Numbered from the stretch's first letter, positions 16,763 through 26,814 are shown. The stretch is 64,000 bases of DNA from Cladocopium goreaui (GCA_947184155.2 CAMXCT020001868.1:124001-188000), one strand, 5' to 3'. The notes: a model not told the origin generated them from the letters alone. A program made the numbers and translations.

Positions 16763-19700
16763 AGAAGCGCGCCGAAGAGCGCGCTGAGGTCGACCTGCAG
16801 AAAGAGGAGCACCTCCCTGGAAGCAGGGCTTCGACTGTGCATGCCAATATTTTTGATGAGTGCTTTACAGTCCTGCTGAAGAGCCGGACTTCTTTTTCAG
16901 TTTTTCTCCGCTCCATGTTTGCTTCCTGCGCTGCTGCACGAGCGGCGCCTTTGGGTCAGGTCTGGCCGATGCCGCTGCCCTATCCAGAAGTGCACACTTC
17001 TCGAAGATCCAGGTTGAAGGAGTGTGGGCCATTGAAAGTGTGCACAAACTATGTAGTGGCGGTCTTGTCGTGGCTGCACTTGGGTGAGAAGCGTAAGCCT
17101 ACTGAGGAGTTGGGCTTGGGTCTTGGAACCAAGCTAAACAGGGATCAGTGGAAGGCTGTACACAGAATGCAGCCCCTCTTCTCCACTTGGCTTGATGGAG
17201 GCACTGTGACGCCAGAGGATATGGGCAGGACAGCAGCCAAAGTCGAGTCAATTGAGGCCGTCTTAGCGAGGCTTGAGGAGGTTGCAGAGGAGGTCAAAGA
17301 GGGCCTTGGAGGTTACAAGGGATGCAGGCGAAGCCACAAGCCAGCGTTTTCGTTTGAAGAGGAACATGAGGCTGAGGTCTTGGGGCGGGTTGGTTCAAAT
17401 CTGGAGCATGTCGCCAAGGATATTGAACCTCATAGGCTGAAGTTTGTCGGAGAGCCTAGTTTTGACCCGACGCCGTTTTTAGACTATGCCAACAGAGAGC
17501 AGTACAACAGACCTTTGGACTTGAGTTTTGAGGAGAGTCTGGAGGATTTGGACCTTCCTAGAGTGAAGGTTCGTTGCAAGAGAGGTCAGGGCGTGCAGCT
17601 TCTAGAAAAGTTGGACAGTGTCAAGCGTTTGGCTTTAGTTCCCCTCAAGGAGGTGCGGGAGCATTTGCTGAATGGCATGTTTTGTTTGCCAAAGGATCAG
17701 CACCGAGACAGGATGATCCTCGATGCAAGGCGACCCAATGCTGTCGAAGCTTCTGAACGTCGATGGGTCTACAGCTTGGGGTCGACATGCCAACTGAACC
17801 ACATCCACTTGAAAGAGGATGAAATTTTGCTGATCCACGCTGAGGACCTTCGAGAGTTCTACCACTGCTTTCTAGTGTCAGAACAGCGCTGCAGACGGAA
17901 TGGGCTTCAGATGAAAGTCAAGCCCGAAGAGGTGCAGCATTTGCAGTGTTTTGAGGCTTGGATGGCAGCTGAGGATCATCTAGTGCCTTGTTTAGCCACA
18001 ATGGCCATGGGAGACACAAATGCTGTAGCGTTTGGGCAGTGTGCACATTTGTCAGTCATCCTTCGGACCAACGTCTTTGAACTTGAGGATTTCCTGACCT
18101 TGAAGCAGCGGCCTAACCGCAAGTCGATCAAATGTGGCTTGATGATCGACGATTTTGTAGTTTTGGAGGTCCACAAGGGACAAGAAGCGCCTTGTAAAGA
18201 GGATGCAGAGACAGAGGGCAGAAAGCGCATGCTCAAGGTGAGGGAGGCTTACGTTGAGGCGGGTCTGCCAAGACATGAGGGCAAAGCAGTTGAACAGGAG
18301 GAGAAAGGCGAGTTTTGGGGCTACGAGGTCGATGGGAAGAGAGGGTTGGCTCGACCCAGTCTGAAGCGTTTGATCCCACTTTGCTTCATCTTGTGCAGAG
18401 TTGTCGCACTGGGGAAGATCAGCGTAGGACTGCTTGAGGTTATCGCAGGAGCCCTCGTGGCAGCTTTTCAGTGTCGCCGCAGACTGATGTCAGCTTTGCA
18501 AGAGGTTTATAGAGCTCAGAGGGGCAGAAGCAGGGCAGAGGTCGTCAGGATGAGCATGAAGCTTAAGGAAGAACTGCTTGTTTGTCTGGGTCTTTTGCCT
18601 TTAGCTGTGGTAGACATGAGACTGCGGCCGTCAGCAAAGTTAGTTTGCAGCGATGCTTCGACAGAATGCGAAGCAGCAGTTCAAGCTGAAGTAGGAGAGG
18701 CAAGAACGACCGAATTTCAGAGACATGGTCTGCAGAAGGGGCTTTGGAATAGGTTGACATCACCGAGTCAAGCCTATCTCAGAGAGAAGGGCCTAGGAGG
18801 TGAAGAGTCTGAGCTGCCAGGCGAGGTGAGTTACAGCATGCACCCACTTTGGGAGGTTGTTGTCAAAGGTTGTCAGTTCAGGACGTTTGGTAGGCCGAAA
18901 AAGACCAAAAGCCGCAGGCACATAAACCTGAAAGAGATAAGTGCGGCGCTTGAGGCTGAGAGAAGAATGGGGCGAGAGAGCCCTAGCTCTTACTATGTCC
19001 ACTTGCAAGACAGCCAGGTCTCGTTGGCCTGCTTTGTCAAAGGCCGCAGCTCTTCAGCAGCGGTCATGGAGTTGCTTCGGCAGAGTTTGCCGGAGCACTG
19101 CGGAACCAATGTTAGAGGGTACTACGGGTATTGCAGGAGCAGCTTGAATCCTGCAGATGACCCGACCCGTAAAGCAGCATTGCGGAAGCCCTCCATCTGT
19201 TTGCCAGCGTGGTGGGGTGAGATAGCTGAGGGAGATTTTGAGCAGTTTGATGACTTCCTCTTTCAGCACGGTGTCCATACGGCTCAAAGCGCTGAATTGC
19301 CCAGCGCTGATGAGCTCTTGCCCGATCTCGAGCTCGATTGGCGGAACTCCCGCCAGTTGAAGAGCGACAGAGGTCGCAACCTGAGGAAAAGAGAGCGGAA
19401 AGGAGCCAGCGACTCTGGCCGTTTGACTCCAGACTCGTGCAGCAGTGCCCCCTCCGAACCGGCGCGGCTCTCTTCTTCGTCAGAGCAGACGTCATCGTCC
19501 AGGCGTACTGCTGTTGCCGTTTCCGGTGAAGAGGGGACCACAAGCGGCCGAGCGGGTCGGGGCTCAGAGGGGAACGCTGAGAGAAGGGTTCCACCAGACA
19601 ATTCAAAGGACCCCTGTAGCAGCCGAGCAGGAGCTGCGTTGACAGGAACAAGGCTAGATGTGCTCTGCCTATTCGACCACAGCCAGTTTGTGTATGACAA

Positions 19701-21459
19701 GACGCGTTTTGAGAGTTTGGCAGAAGCAGTTTCCTCCGGGCCAGGTCTCCTAGATTTGTACTCAGGTGCGAGAGGCTTCAGTAAAGCTCTGGTGCGTCTT
19801 GGCTGCCCCTGGGCTGTTTGCTTCGATTTGAAGCATTCTATACGTGAGGACCTTAGCAACCCACTTACCCAAAGAACTCCCCTGAAAGGCCTTAGTTTAG
19901 GTTGGTTTTTAGCCATGGCAGCGTCGCCGGTTTGTGCGAGCTTCTCCACTGCAATCACCCCGCCATGGCGGACGAAACTTCACCCAGGCGGCAAGCCGGG
20001 ACTGACTGAGGTGCAACAACTAAAAATTCAGCTGGGGCAAGAACAGCTTGCTTTCGTTTTGGAACTGGTTTCTGTTTGCCTGCAGTTTGAAATTTTGTTC
20101 TGGGTTGAGAATCCAGATCAGTCTTGGTTTTGGAAACAACCGGGCGAGCTTAGCTGGGATAAACTGAGCGAAAACTATAGTGACAAACTGGGTGATTTTA
20201 GGTGCGACCAGTGCCGCTTTGGCACGCTGTGGAGAAAGAGGACGCGTTTTCGAACTAGCTGCCACTTAAAAGGTCAGAAGGAGATGTGTTGCTGCAACAA
20301 GCCTCACGTTGTTTTGCGAGGCCGGGACAAGAGCAAGGGCATGAACTTCACAAAGTTAGCTGAGAGCTACCCACGTAGACTGTGTAGTTTTCTAGCTGGT
20401 GCTTTTGCAATTGACCTGGAGCTACAAGGAAAGTGCAGAAAATTGGATTTAGCTGGATGTGCAAAAGTGACCCACTGCAGGATTGGAGAAGCTGAAAACC
20501 CGGGACCTAGAAACCGGGTTCCCAGAGCAGATAGAAACATCTATGACTTCAATTTGCTTGAGCCTGGGACTATTCTCATGCGGGCGCGTTTTTGGAAGAA
20601 GTTTCAGGAATGGGCAGAGGCAAACCTAGGTGAAGGAGCTGCTGGAAACCTTGCGGAAAATCCTGAGCTTTTAGTCTCCGCCCTTGAAGCATTTGGTGCT
20701 GATAGTTTTTCTGCAGGCATGCCTCTCCTTTATTTCCGGCAGCTGGTAGTACATGTGCAGTCAGAGTTTCCAGCAACTCGAGCTTATGCTAGTGCACTTT
20801 GGGCGCTGATCAGCAGATGGGAAATAGCTGAACCTACTCAGCATAGGACTCCGATCCCGGAGTCGTTGGTTCGAGCTATGGCAAGTCTCAGCATTCTCTG
20901 GGGCTGGCGACGTTTTGCTTCCAAAATTCTGCTTTGTTTCTACGGCATTTGCAGGATAGGAGAAGTGCTCAAAGCGAAGCGCTGTGACTTGCTGACACCG
21001 GAAGACTTGCTATGGGAAGATCCTGATGTTGTTTACTTGCGCATCAATGTGCCCAAAAGCCGCGGCAGAGGTCCGAAAGTGCAGTATGCTACGTGCAAAG
21101 TTCCAAGCGTAGTGAAGCTGCTTTGCAAGACCTGGCAAAGAATGAGTTCTGAGGAGCTTCTGTGCGGAAGCTCGCCTTCTTCATTTCGGAGAAGGTGGGA
21201 CGCTTTGCTGAAGCATCTGGGTGTGGACAAAAAGTTGAGGCTGACTCCAGGGTCGTTGAGAGGTGGTGGAGCAGTAGCTGCACACAAGCGTGGTCAGCCG
21301 ATCCAAGACTTGATGTGGAACATGAGGCTGCAACACCAGAAAACTTTAGGCTATTACTTGCAAGAAGTAACAGCTGCTTCGATCTTACCTTCTTTGACTG
21401 CCGAAACGAGATCCAGAATCCAGCTGCTTAGGGATGCGTTTGAATTCCTAGTTTCATGA
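15355..21459 (+). CDS. Pol: RT, RNase H, methyltransferase-like, tyrosine recombinase
   Basis: The frame is open for 2034 codons from ATG 15355. Only about residue 470 on (from 16760) looks like real protein; the earlier part is an Arg/Ser-rich shadow of Gag in the -1 frame. RT is at about 640-1080 with LMIDDFVVLE (catalytic Asp932/933). RNase H is at about 1095-1290: CSDAST (Asp1100), LKEISAALEAE, QDSQ, NPADDPTR. The methyltransferase-like domain is at about 1460-1690: SAM loop DLYSGARGFSKAL (Asp1467), SPVCASFS in place of the PPCQ motif, and WVENPDQSW (about 1584). GEAENPGP ends at Pro1718. The recombinase is 1719-2034: CRIGEVL (Arg1867), TPGSLRGGG (Arg1969, with Gly where His is usual), His1994 and Tyr2000 or Tyr2001 in TLGYYLQE. 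Expression probably needs a -1 shift from Gag. Confidence 0.85.
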   Translation: MDGIFERRAFASRSDWRTRRRSNHCRIWRRVGSASSTFSSSSGRHCRRALQFCVGPVGTCISGCLSVFAISCRRAIRGETGKARDGFSRGQGLSGRLVRGGLICSEAEEQRRRCWSSSEEARTKPLSGTRPGSRGCREAVGFSRRSASKTSCFGSQARPHGRCASEEAAPAGRPFRERGGRGRFGGRRRGGHSRRAPYRASHFAAHQSREDFSKEQARQGWARRHFRQSRRRSCRRCTLQQQQSGTLEVKGSSIQKVEERFEGESGLAVGKCGKPDGRGLHNSEVGAWLGTAPGDITVVAGAPQSPSQLSYVDQSCLADCRHPRLLAKESSGRSQSTSSPGSSSLRPSCPGWRKLAACPRTCSRASTSLLVLPGEASTGAQRASVVSFGRREVFGVSPLAPERPGLLLRKQKEAEPGLQDWEAGRGGRSGGRRLREGCSKRKERAEGEGKGEKQSQPGPGCRARGARRLKKRAEERAEVDLQKEEHLPGSRASTVHANIFDECFTVLLKSRTSFSVFLRSMFASCAAARAAPLGQVWPMPLPYPEVHTSRRSRLKECGPLKVCTNYVVAVLSWLHLGEKRKPTEELGLGLGTKLNRDQWKAVHRMQPLFSTWLDGGTVTPEDMGRTAAKVESIEAVLARLEEVAEEVKEGLGGYKGCRRSHKPAFSFEEEHEAEVLGRVGSNLEHVAKDIEPHRLKFVGEPSFDPTPFLDYANREQYNRPLDLSFEESLEDLDLPRVKVRCKRGQGVQLLEKLDSVKRLALVPLKEVREHLLNGMFCLPKDQHRDRMILDARRPNAVEASERRWVYSLGSTCQLNHIHLKEDEILLIHAEDLREFYHCFLVSEQRCRRNGLQMKVKPEEVQHLQCFEAWMAAEDHLVPCLATMAMGDTNAVAFGQCAHLSVILRTNVFELEDFLTLKQRPNRKSIKCGLMIDDFVVLEVHKGQEAPCKEDAETEGRKRMLKVREAYVEAGLPRHEGKAVEQEEKGEFWGYEVDGKRGLARPSLKRLIPLCFILCRVVALGKISVGLLEVIAGALVAAFQCRRRLMSALQEVYRAQRGRSRAEVVRMSMKLKEELLVCLGLLPLAVVDMRLRPSAKLVCSDASTECEAAVQAEVGEARTTEFQRHGLQKGLWNRLTSPSQAYLREKGLGGEESELPGEVSYSMHPLWEVVVKGCQFRTFGRPKKTKSRRHINLKEISAALEAERRMGRESPSSYYVHLQDSQVSLACFVKGRSSSAAVMELLRQSLPEHCGTNVRGYYGYCRSSLNPADDPTRKAALRKPSICLPAWWGEIAEGDFEQFDDFLFQHGVHTAQSAELPSADELLPDLELDWRNSRQLKSDRGRNLRKRERKGASDSGRLTPDSCSSAPSEPARLSSSSEQTSSSRRTAVAVSGEEGTTSGRAGRGSEGNAERRVPPDNSKDPCSSRAGAALTGTRLDVLCLFDHSQFVYDKTRFESLAEAVSSGPGLLDLYSGARGFSKALVRLGCPWAVCFDLKHSIREDLSNPLTQRTPLKGLSLGWFLAMAASPVCASFSTAITPPWRTKLHPGGKPGLTEVQQLKIQLGQEQLAFVLELVSVCLQFEILFWVENPDQSWFWKQPGELSWDKLSENYSDKLGDFRCDQCRFGTLWRKRTRFRTSCHLKGQKEMCCCNKPHVVLRGRDKSKGMNFTKLAESYPRRLCSFLAGAFAIDLELQGKCRKLDLAGCAKVTHCRIGEAENPGPRNRVPRADRNIYDFNLLEPGTILMRARFWKKFQEWAEANLGEGAAGNLAENPELLVSALEAFGADSFSAGMPLLYFRQLVVHVQSEFPATRAYASALWALISRWEIAEPTQHRTPIPESLVRAMASLSILWGWRRFASKILLCFYGICRIGEVLKAKRCDLLTPEDLLWEDPDVVYLRINVPKSRGRGPKVQYATCKVPSVVKLLCKTWQRMSSEELLCGSSPSSFRRRWDALLKHLGVDKKLRLTPGSLRGGGAVAAHKRGQPIQDLMWNMRLQHQKTLGYYLQEVTAASILPSLTAETRSRIQLLRDAFEFLVS
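16630..16636 (+). promoter_or_regulatory. Possible -1 frameshift site (G GGG GGA)
   Basis: In the Gag frame the heptamer reads G GGG GGA, which fits the X XXY YYZ pattern and would move ribosomes into the Pol frame. G runs are weaker slippery sites than A/U ones, so this is only a candidate. Re-initiation or a spliced Pol RNA are alternatives. Confidence 0.2.
19700..20430 (+). other. C5-methyltransferase-like domain region within Pol
   Basis: Motif order is SAM-binding DLYSGARGF, then SPVCASFS, then VENP, then a Cys-rich CDQCRFGTLWRKRTRFR segment. The order follows motifs I, IV, VI and VIII of cytosine-5 DNA methyltransferases. A Cys is kept in the catalytic loop, but PPCQ has become SPVC. 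No clear target-recognition domain is seen. Activity is uncertain. Confidence 0.6.
20485..20508 (+). other. 2A-like NPGP motif between methyltransferase and recombinase
   Basis: Encodes IGEAENPGP. Known: 2A peptides end in NPG|P, and the ribosome skips the bond before the last Pro. Here the upstream residues differ from the usual D(V/I)ExNPGP, so skipping is only a possibility. If it works, the recombinase would be released as a separate 317-residue protein starting at Pro1718. Confidence 0.4.
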
Positions 21460-21711
21460 TGAGGAAGCGCACAGCTCTTAGCGCACCGATGTTTGCTGCT
21501 TTTTCTTTTTGTGTTCTTCGCTGTAGGCCTCCTGAGCAAGGTGGATAGCTGAGATGCCTTGAAGCACCAGCTACCTTTTCTTTTGGATGGAGCCGGCTCA
21601 TCCCGCAGCGCAGAGCTGCGACAATTTCAGGTCAGCTTGACCTTCTCAAACTTGACAGGTGCAGCATGGAGTGGAGAAAGAGGCTTCTTTCAGTGCAGCA
21701 AGTTGCCTGAA
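21460..21711 (+). other. 3' non-coding end of second retroelement
   Basis: About 250 bp after the Pol stop with pyrimidine tracts (CTGCTTTTTCTTTTTG) and no ORF. Presumed element 3' end, stopping at the AT tract. I see no repeat of the 5' end. Confidence 0.45.
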
Positions 21712-21745
21712 TTTAAATATATATAATATATATATATATATATAA
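21712..21745 (+). repeat. AT tract at right side of second retroelement
   Basis: TATATA tract following TGAATTTAAA. It mirrors the left-side tract at 14110-14172. Confidence 0.85.
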
Positions 21746-22530
21746 ACCAAAATCATCACGACCTGGATCACTACTACAGTATGTGGAGGGGCAGTGGAAC
21801 GAGGACACGACACAAACGGACCTTGTCATGTTGCCAAGTTGAGCCTTCGTCTTTTGAGATTCTGTGAGATTCTTTGAGGCAAGATGTTCGAGATCAATTG
21901 TCGGCTTGGCCTGGCCCCTACTTTGCTCAGGGATGTCCTGGCCGCCGTGGCTGTAGGAACTGGCCAACTATGACCTGTCAGAAACCTGTCTGCACCAGGC
22001 TATCCAGAGAAAGACATGGAGAGAGTCTTGCGGGAGGCTTGTTGCAGCAACTCTAGAGCAAAGACATGCTCCATTTGATCCCTTACCAGAATCTTACTGG
22101 TGCCATTGAATACAAAAACACCTCAGAGCCTCATGAAACAGACAGAGTTGGGACGGAGAGGGTGCCAGATGCATTTTATTTTCCTTTTCTACATCTATCC
22201 AGATGCCTTGGAAAACTTTCGCGCCCACTTTTTCCGTCTCTGCACATGGCCTTTTTCATGGCGGGCAAAACTTGCATCATACGAATCACACTTGTACATT
22301 ACAAATCATTACATGCGTGTGCAAATGACATACACAAGCCTACACCATGTACAACTTCGCGCACATTTCACACGCACACACACACATGCCTCTAGAATCA
22401 AAGAATTTCTTGGTTGATTTCTTGGTTGAAAGAGTTACACCGGCAGATTGATCTGATTCAAAAGGCCTCGAGCGGCGATTGGCTTGGCATCAAAACTTAA
22501 AGTGGTACAAGCCCTGGCCGCTCGAGCTTG

Positions 22531-25066
22531 AAGGCACAGACAGCTGAAAAAGAGAGGTTAGCAAAGAAGCTGGAGAGGCTGGAGTAGCAACAGCTGCCTG
22601 AGATTGTAAACGCTGAAACTTAAACAGCTTAAACACTTATACAGTTATAATAAACTGTTATAATCAGTTATAAACAGTTAAACATCTCGAGATATGAAAG
22701 GGAGTCAAGCAGGTGTCATGGGAAATACTGGAAGTCCTTGTGGCTTGAGCCAGCTGTTGGTTTCATCAGCAGGAAGAAAGCAGCGCAGAGGCATCTCCAG
22801 ACAAATGCACTTGCAGAAACTGGAAGTTCACGTGTTCATCATGCTTTATCTTATTTTTATTATTTATTTATTTATTTAATTTTTTTTTAAACGATGCAAA
22901 ATGATGCAAACATTGCTATGTCACGTATATCAATGCTTGCACGATGAGGCCTGCTCAAACGGCTGGGACAGGCGAGAAGTTTCAGCATAATTGGGTTGTT
23001 TCGGTTGTTTCGGGCTTCCATGAATTGACCATCCGGAAGCTGCGACGAGCGACGACCTCTAACAGTCAGCAAACACGTCCTTGTTTGAGTTCTGCGCCTT
23101 GTGGAAATGCTTTCATGTCCTCCTCCCTTGTTGACAACACTTTGGAGTGCCAAACATGTGAAATGAATGATTCTTGCAGGTGACTTCACCGGCTCTAAGG
23201 AGAAGGTGAGATTGGTTGAATCTTGGGACCTGGATAGTTGAGTGGTGGTGGCTTCACTAAGGGCAATCTAGTCCTCAGCCATATCATAATAGATTTAGTT
23301 CTGTTGTTCTGTTCTTTTTTGCATTTCGTTTACACGTTTGGTTTGGCAGGTCTTTTTTTCTGGATTCTGTGCCAAGCTTGTGTATTTTCACCAGCCATGG
23401 CATTACGAGTCTCCCGAAATAAAACACCGGAAAACTAGAGACGGAATGCTGGCTGCAGGCTGATGAGCAGGCAAGTTCACCAAAGGCCAAAGACCTGCTC
23501 AATCTGGCAGAGGAAACCACTGCTTCCTCATCAAGCAAGAAGAAAAAAAGAGAAGTGGCTGAGGAGGTTCCGGGAATTAACACTTACTTGATACAGCTCT
23601 TGGAAGTGTGTTGAGCAGATTTTGAAAGCATAAACATCAAAGACACAGTTGACTGCAAAGAGAAGTGCATAGGACACTACATCTACTCCAAGCAAGATGA
23701 AGGGAGGAGCGGCTGAGGACCATGCAGATGTACTGTTATTGTGCTGACCCGCAATTTTTCACGAGGTGTCGTTGGCAGGTGAGGTGCATTAAACATGGAC
23801 AGGTGGGCTTTGCACAGTATTTTTTTGTGTGTTTTCAGAGCATCGATTCCACTGACAAGTGCAGAGGACAGCACTCCACCCTCACGGAAAAAGAAAAAAC
23901 AAGACATCTCCGATGAGGTATGGACGAGTTGACCAACTTGACACGAGAAATTAAGACTGGATGACAAGCTGCTCTTTTGTCTTAGTCTCCGGAGATCTGA
24001 TGCTCGCTGCAGGCTGATGAGCAGGCATGGCTCACCAGAACTCAAGACACACTGCATGCCGTCTGCCACTGTATGCTGTCACACTCGCGCAGAGGAAACC
24101 ACGGCTTCCTCGACAAGCAAAAACAAGAGACGCGAAGTGGATGATGAGGTTCATAGAATCGAACGAGTGAATATTTTATTGATGAACAAGATAAAAGAAA
24201 AGCTGAAATCTTTGACTTGTTTTTGACTCGTTGGGAAAATCATTGCACTCTGTCTCTGCGCAGGTAAGCTCGCCAAGGCGGCGGAAGAAGGAGGAGCATG
24301 TCACCATTGCTACGCACTGGTTTCCCAAAGCTGAGCTCCTGGCACTCCCCGTGAGGATGTGATGCTCAATGGGGATCGCAAGCCACGCAACAAAGAGGCC
24401 AGGGAAGCGTCTCGAAACCAGGTTGGATATGATTTGGATAGTTACCAATCAGTACTGAGCCCTAGATTGACATGCCAAACGCATTTTTTGGGTTGCAGGT
24501 TCCTTCATCAAATTCATTGGCTGTAGCTAGAGTCCTTCTGGCCATTTCTGGCCGGCCCGAAGCCCACATTGATCATAAGCCACCTAAAGCCAGCATCTTG
24601 GGCACATGAAAAGCTAAGCTCCCCTGGATGCCACGCCACACACCAATGGCACTAGCGGGTTTGGACGATTCCCAAAACTGACCAGGTGCAGGTGAAGAAG
24701 GCAAAGATAAAAACGGAAGCTGCTGAGGAAACCCAAGAGGAGTAGTCGTTGAATGTTGGTTCCTTCCGCATGGATTGATTCGGACGTGTTTTTGTTGCAA
24801 ATCATGCAGTTTTTTGAGTTTTTTGACTTTTTTTTGTGCCAGACTCTGCTGGACATGCCACTTCCAGCGTGTTTTTACTTGAGCCCAAGGAGCCTGCTCC
24901 TGCGAAGCAGAAGCGAGGATCAACAAGCCAAAAGGCTGGAGCTTGTGATTAGAACCTGAAAGACATTGATTCCACAGAAGATGAAAGCTCTCATTCCCAG
25001 GCCAGTGGAGCCGCCAACAGAAGAACCCAGAAGCTGGCCCAGAAGGCATCCAAAATCTTGACATAG
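22531..25066 (+). CDS. Host gene with duplicated acidic/lysine-rich mini-exons
   Basis: A string of short open segments with CAG/TAG before and often GT after. 22531-22587 is coiled-coil-like (AEKERLAKKLERLE). 23459-23566 reads ADEQASSPKAK then AEETTASSSSKKKKREVAEE. 23673-23727 starts DTTSTPSKMKGGAAED. 23839-23917 is bounded by TTTCAG and GTATGG and includes SAEDSTPPSRKKKKQDISDE. 24093-24148 encodes EETTASSTSKNKRREVDDE. 24264-24299 encodes VSSPRRRKKEEH. 24692-24745 encodes VKKAKIKTEAAEETQEE and a stop. 24962-25066 starts DIDSTEDESSHSQASGAANR. The repeated pattern is (E/D)-(S/T)T-x-S-K/R cluster-acidic end. It looks like a disordered nuclear-type protein made of duplicated exons. Joining, start and identity are unknown. 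Confidence 0.45.
22849..22880 (+). repeat. TTTA simple repeat
   Basis: ATTTATTT-type repeat grading into a T run. Confidence 0.85.
23445..24160 (+). repeat. Tandem duplication of an exon-containing segment
   Basis: GCTGCAGGCTGATGAGCAGG occurs at about 23452 and about 24007. GCAGAGGAAACCAC occurs at about 23507 and about 24089. Both pairs are followed by related Ser/Lys codons and GAGGTTC. The period is roughly 555-580 bp, and the second copy carries indels that break the first half of its frame. Confidence 0.65.
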
Positions 25067-25896
25067 CTAACACGGACAAAGCGCTGCACACATGTTGAAA
25101 ATCGCACGTGCCTCAGGTTTGATTGCCTTTCAGCACCAGCGCTCTGGTCTAGGCTGGCCTGGAACCTCAAAGTCAATCTATTGTGCCTGTCACACTTTTT
25201 GTCGCAGATTTGGGCACGATGCTCGGGCATTGACTGCCGATAATGACTCCTGCGTTTGTAAGCGCACTGTATATACACCTTTCTGGCGCCTTCCAAGAGA
25301 CCTACGACAATTTTCTGATCCTACTGAGTGGTGGAAAAGGCATGAGAACAAAATCTCCTTGACATTTTGGGTCACTGGAAGTCAGAGATTTCACAGCCAA
25401 AGCGCAGAAGATTCAGAGGATGCAGACCAGAGTGCATCTCTTGAAATTGTTTGCCTCACCAGTCTTTAGTCTCCAAACTCACCTTTTTGCAAAAGTGCTC
25501 CACTGTGCACGAGCGAGCCAAGAGCTGTGCTAGCTCCCAATGATTGAGTCTTGAATACGTATGTGATGTGCTGTGCTTCCTTTCCGCACGCTTGTTGATG
25601 CCTGTCAAGAAGAGAAAAAACTCTGATCCAATTATGTATTCAACCTATACTTCTTTTCAATCTTGACTCAGAGCAGGTATTGTGACTTTTTTTTTGCTTT
25701 TAGGCCATGACAGATGAAACTTTTTTTGTTCATGGCCTGTCTTGAGCTGCGTTGAGCTGCAGCCGCAGAGTGTTCACACCCTGGGCTGACATGATGAGAG
25801 CACACGCCCGCAGCCTGGCGGCCTGCCTACTTGCAGGCGATCAGCGATTTCGCAGTCTTTTGCTGAAGATAGGAGATGAAAGGAATGGAACAACAT

Positions 25897-25950
25897 GTAA
25901 ATATATATATATATACACATATATTATCATATATATATATAATATAAGTT
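25897..25950 (+). repeat. AT simple repeat
   Basis: TATATA tract. The flanks at 25450-26500 show no convincing exon. Confidence 0.85.
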
Positions 25951-26606
25951 AAGTATGTACACACTACAAAATCTGCGATATAGATGATATAGATGTATTG
26001 TAGACAATTTTCTTTTGTTTCTTTTCAATCAACTGAGTATGTGAGTTTTGAGCGATTGATATTGATCTTGGGATCTCAGGCAGTGCCTATCTCTTATTTT
26101 CTCCGACCAGCAAGCAAGCCCAGACGGGTAGAATCCGAGAAGATGCAGATGAGACTGATGAGACCAGCCAGGGATTTTTAAAAAGTCCTCTTTTTGAGCC
26201 AGTATCTTCAGACTTAAGTCACTTAAGACAGAAAGATAGTGCTTGAGTGCTTGAGCTAAAGACTGGCAGTGATCGTGAAAGGGGCAGGTCATCCAAGACT
26301 TTCACCTCTTGGTGCCTAGCAAAACCACACATGGAAAGTAAACCCTGAGGCCCGAAGACTGGTGCTTTTGCTGGAGCACCGCTGGTCGTTCTGATGCTCA
26401 GCCATGATCCGTTTTGTTTAAATTCCTTTCATCCATGACGAGAGTATCTCCACAAGTCTTGAGATTCTTGAGCGACGAATCACCGTTTTCTCATGCTGTG
26501 CTACAACTATTGCGAGTTTGAAGGCATCTTCGCCCCGTGCACTTCCGACCGACATTGGAAACGCAAGAGAGGCCATGCTGTAGCACTGTAGCAATTGCTG
26601 TGTCAT

Positions 26607-26690
26607 ACAAAGATCTTGGCCGTCTTGGCCGTCTTGGCCGTTTTGGCCGTCTTGGCCGTCTTGGCCGTTTTGGCCGTCTTGGCCTTGGCT
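26607..26690 (+). repeat. 9-bp tandem repeat, unit TTGGCCGTC
   Basis: About nine units with TTGGCCGTTT variants. The reverse frame reads as a Gly/Gln/Asp repeat. It is probably non-coding. Confidence 0.85.
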
Positions 26691-26814
26691 TTTGGCTGAC
26701 CTGGGGGACAGGCTTCTGCCATCACCAGGCACAGTCAAGGATCAGTCCTCAGAGGAACTCAAAAATAAGGAAAGTTCGCTGGGAGGGCTCAGGGCCAGCC
26801 GTTTGTGCATTGAG

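Larger units (their letters stand above)
14172..21711 (+). mobile_element. Tyrosine-recombinase retroelement with methyltransferase domain
   Basis: Four tightly packed or overlapping ORFs on one strand: small membrane protein, coiled-coil protein, Gag-like protein and a long Pol. Pol holds RT, RNase H, a cytosine-methyltransferase-like domain, an NPGP motif and a tyrosine recombinase. Known: DIRS-type elements combine RT-RNase H, sometimes a methyltransferase, and a tyrosine recombinase. Borders are set where AT tracts begin and end, so they are approximate. I found no clear terminal repeats or target-site duplication. All ORFs are open, which suggests a young copy. Confidence 0.8.

Noticed and set aside
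19284-19958. 224-codon minus-strand ORF
   Set aside because: Shadow of the Pol frame in GC-biased sequence. It is antisense to clear RNase H and methyltransferase-like coding sequence.
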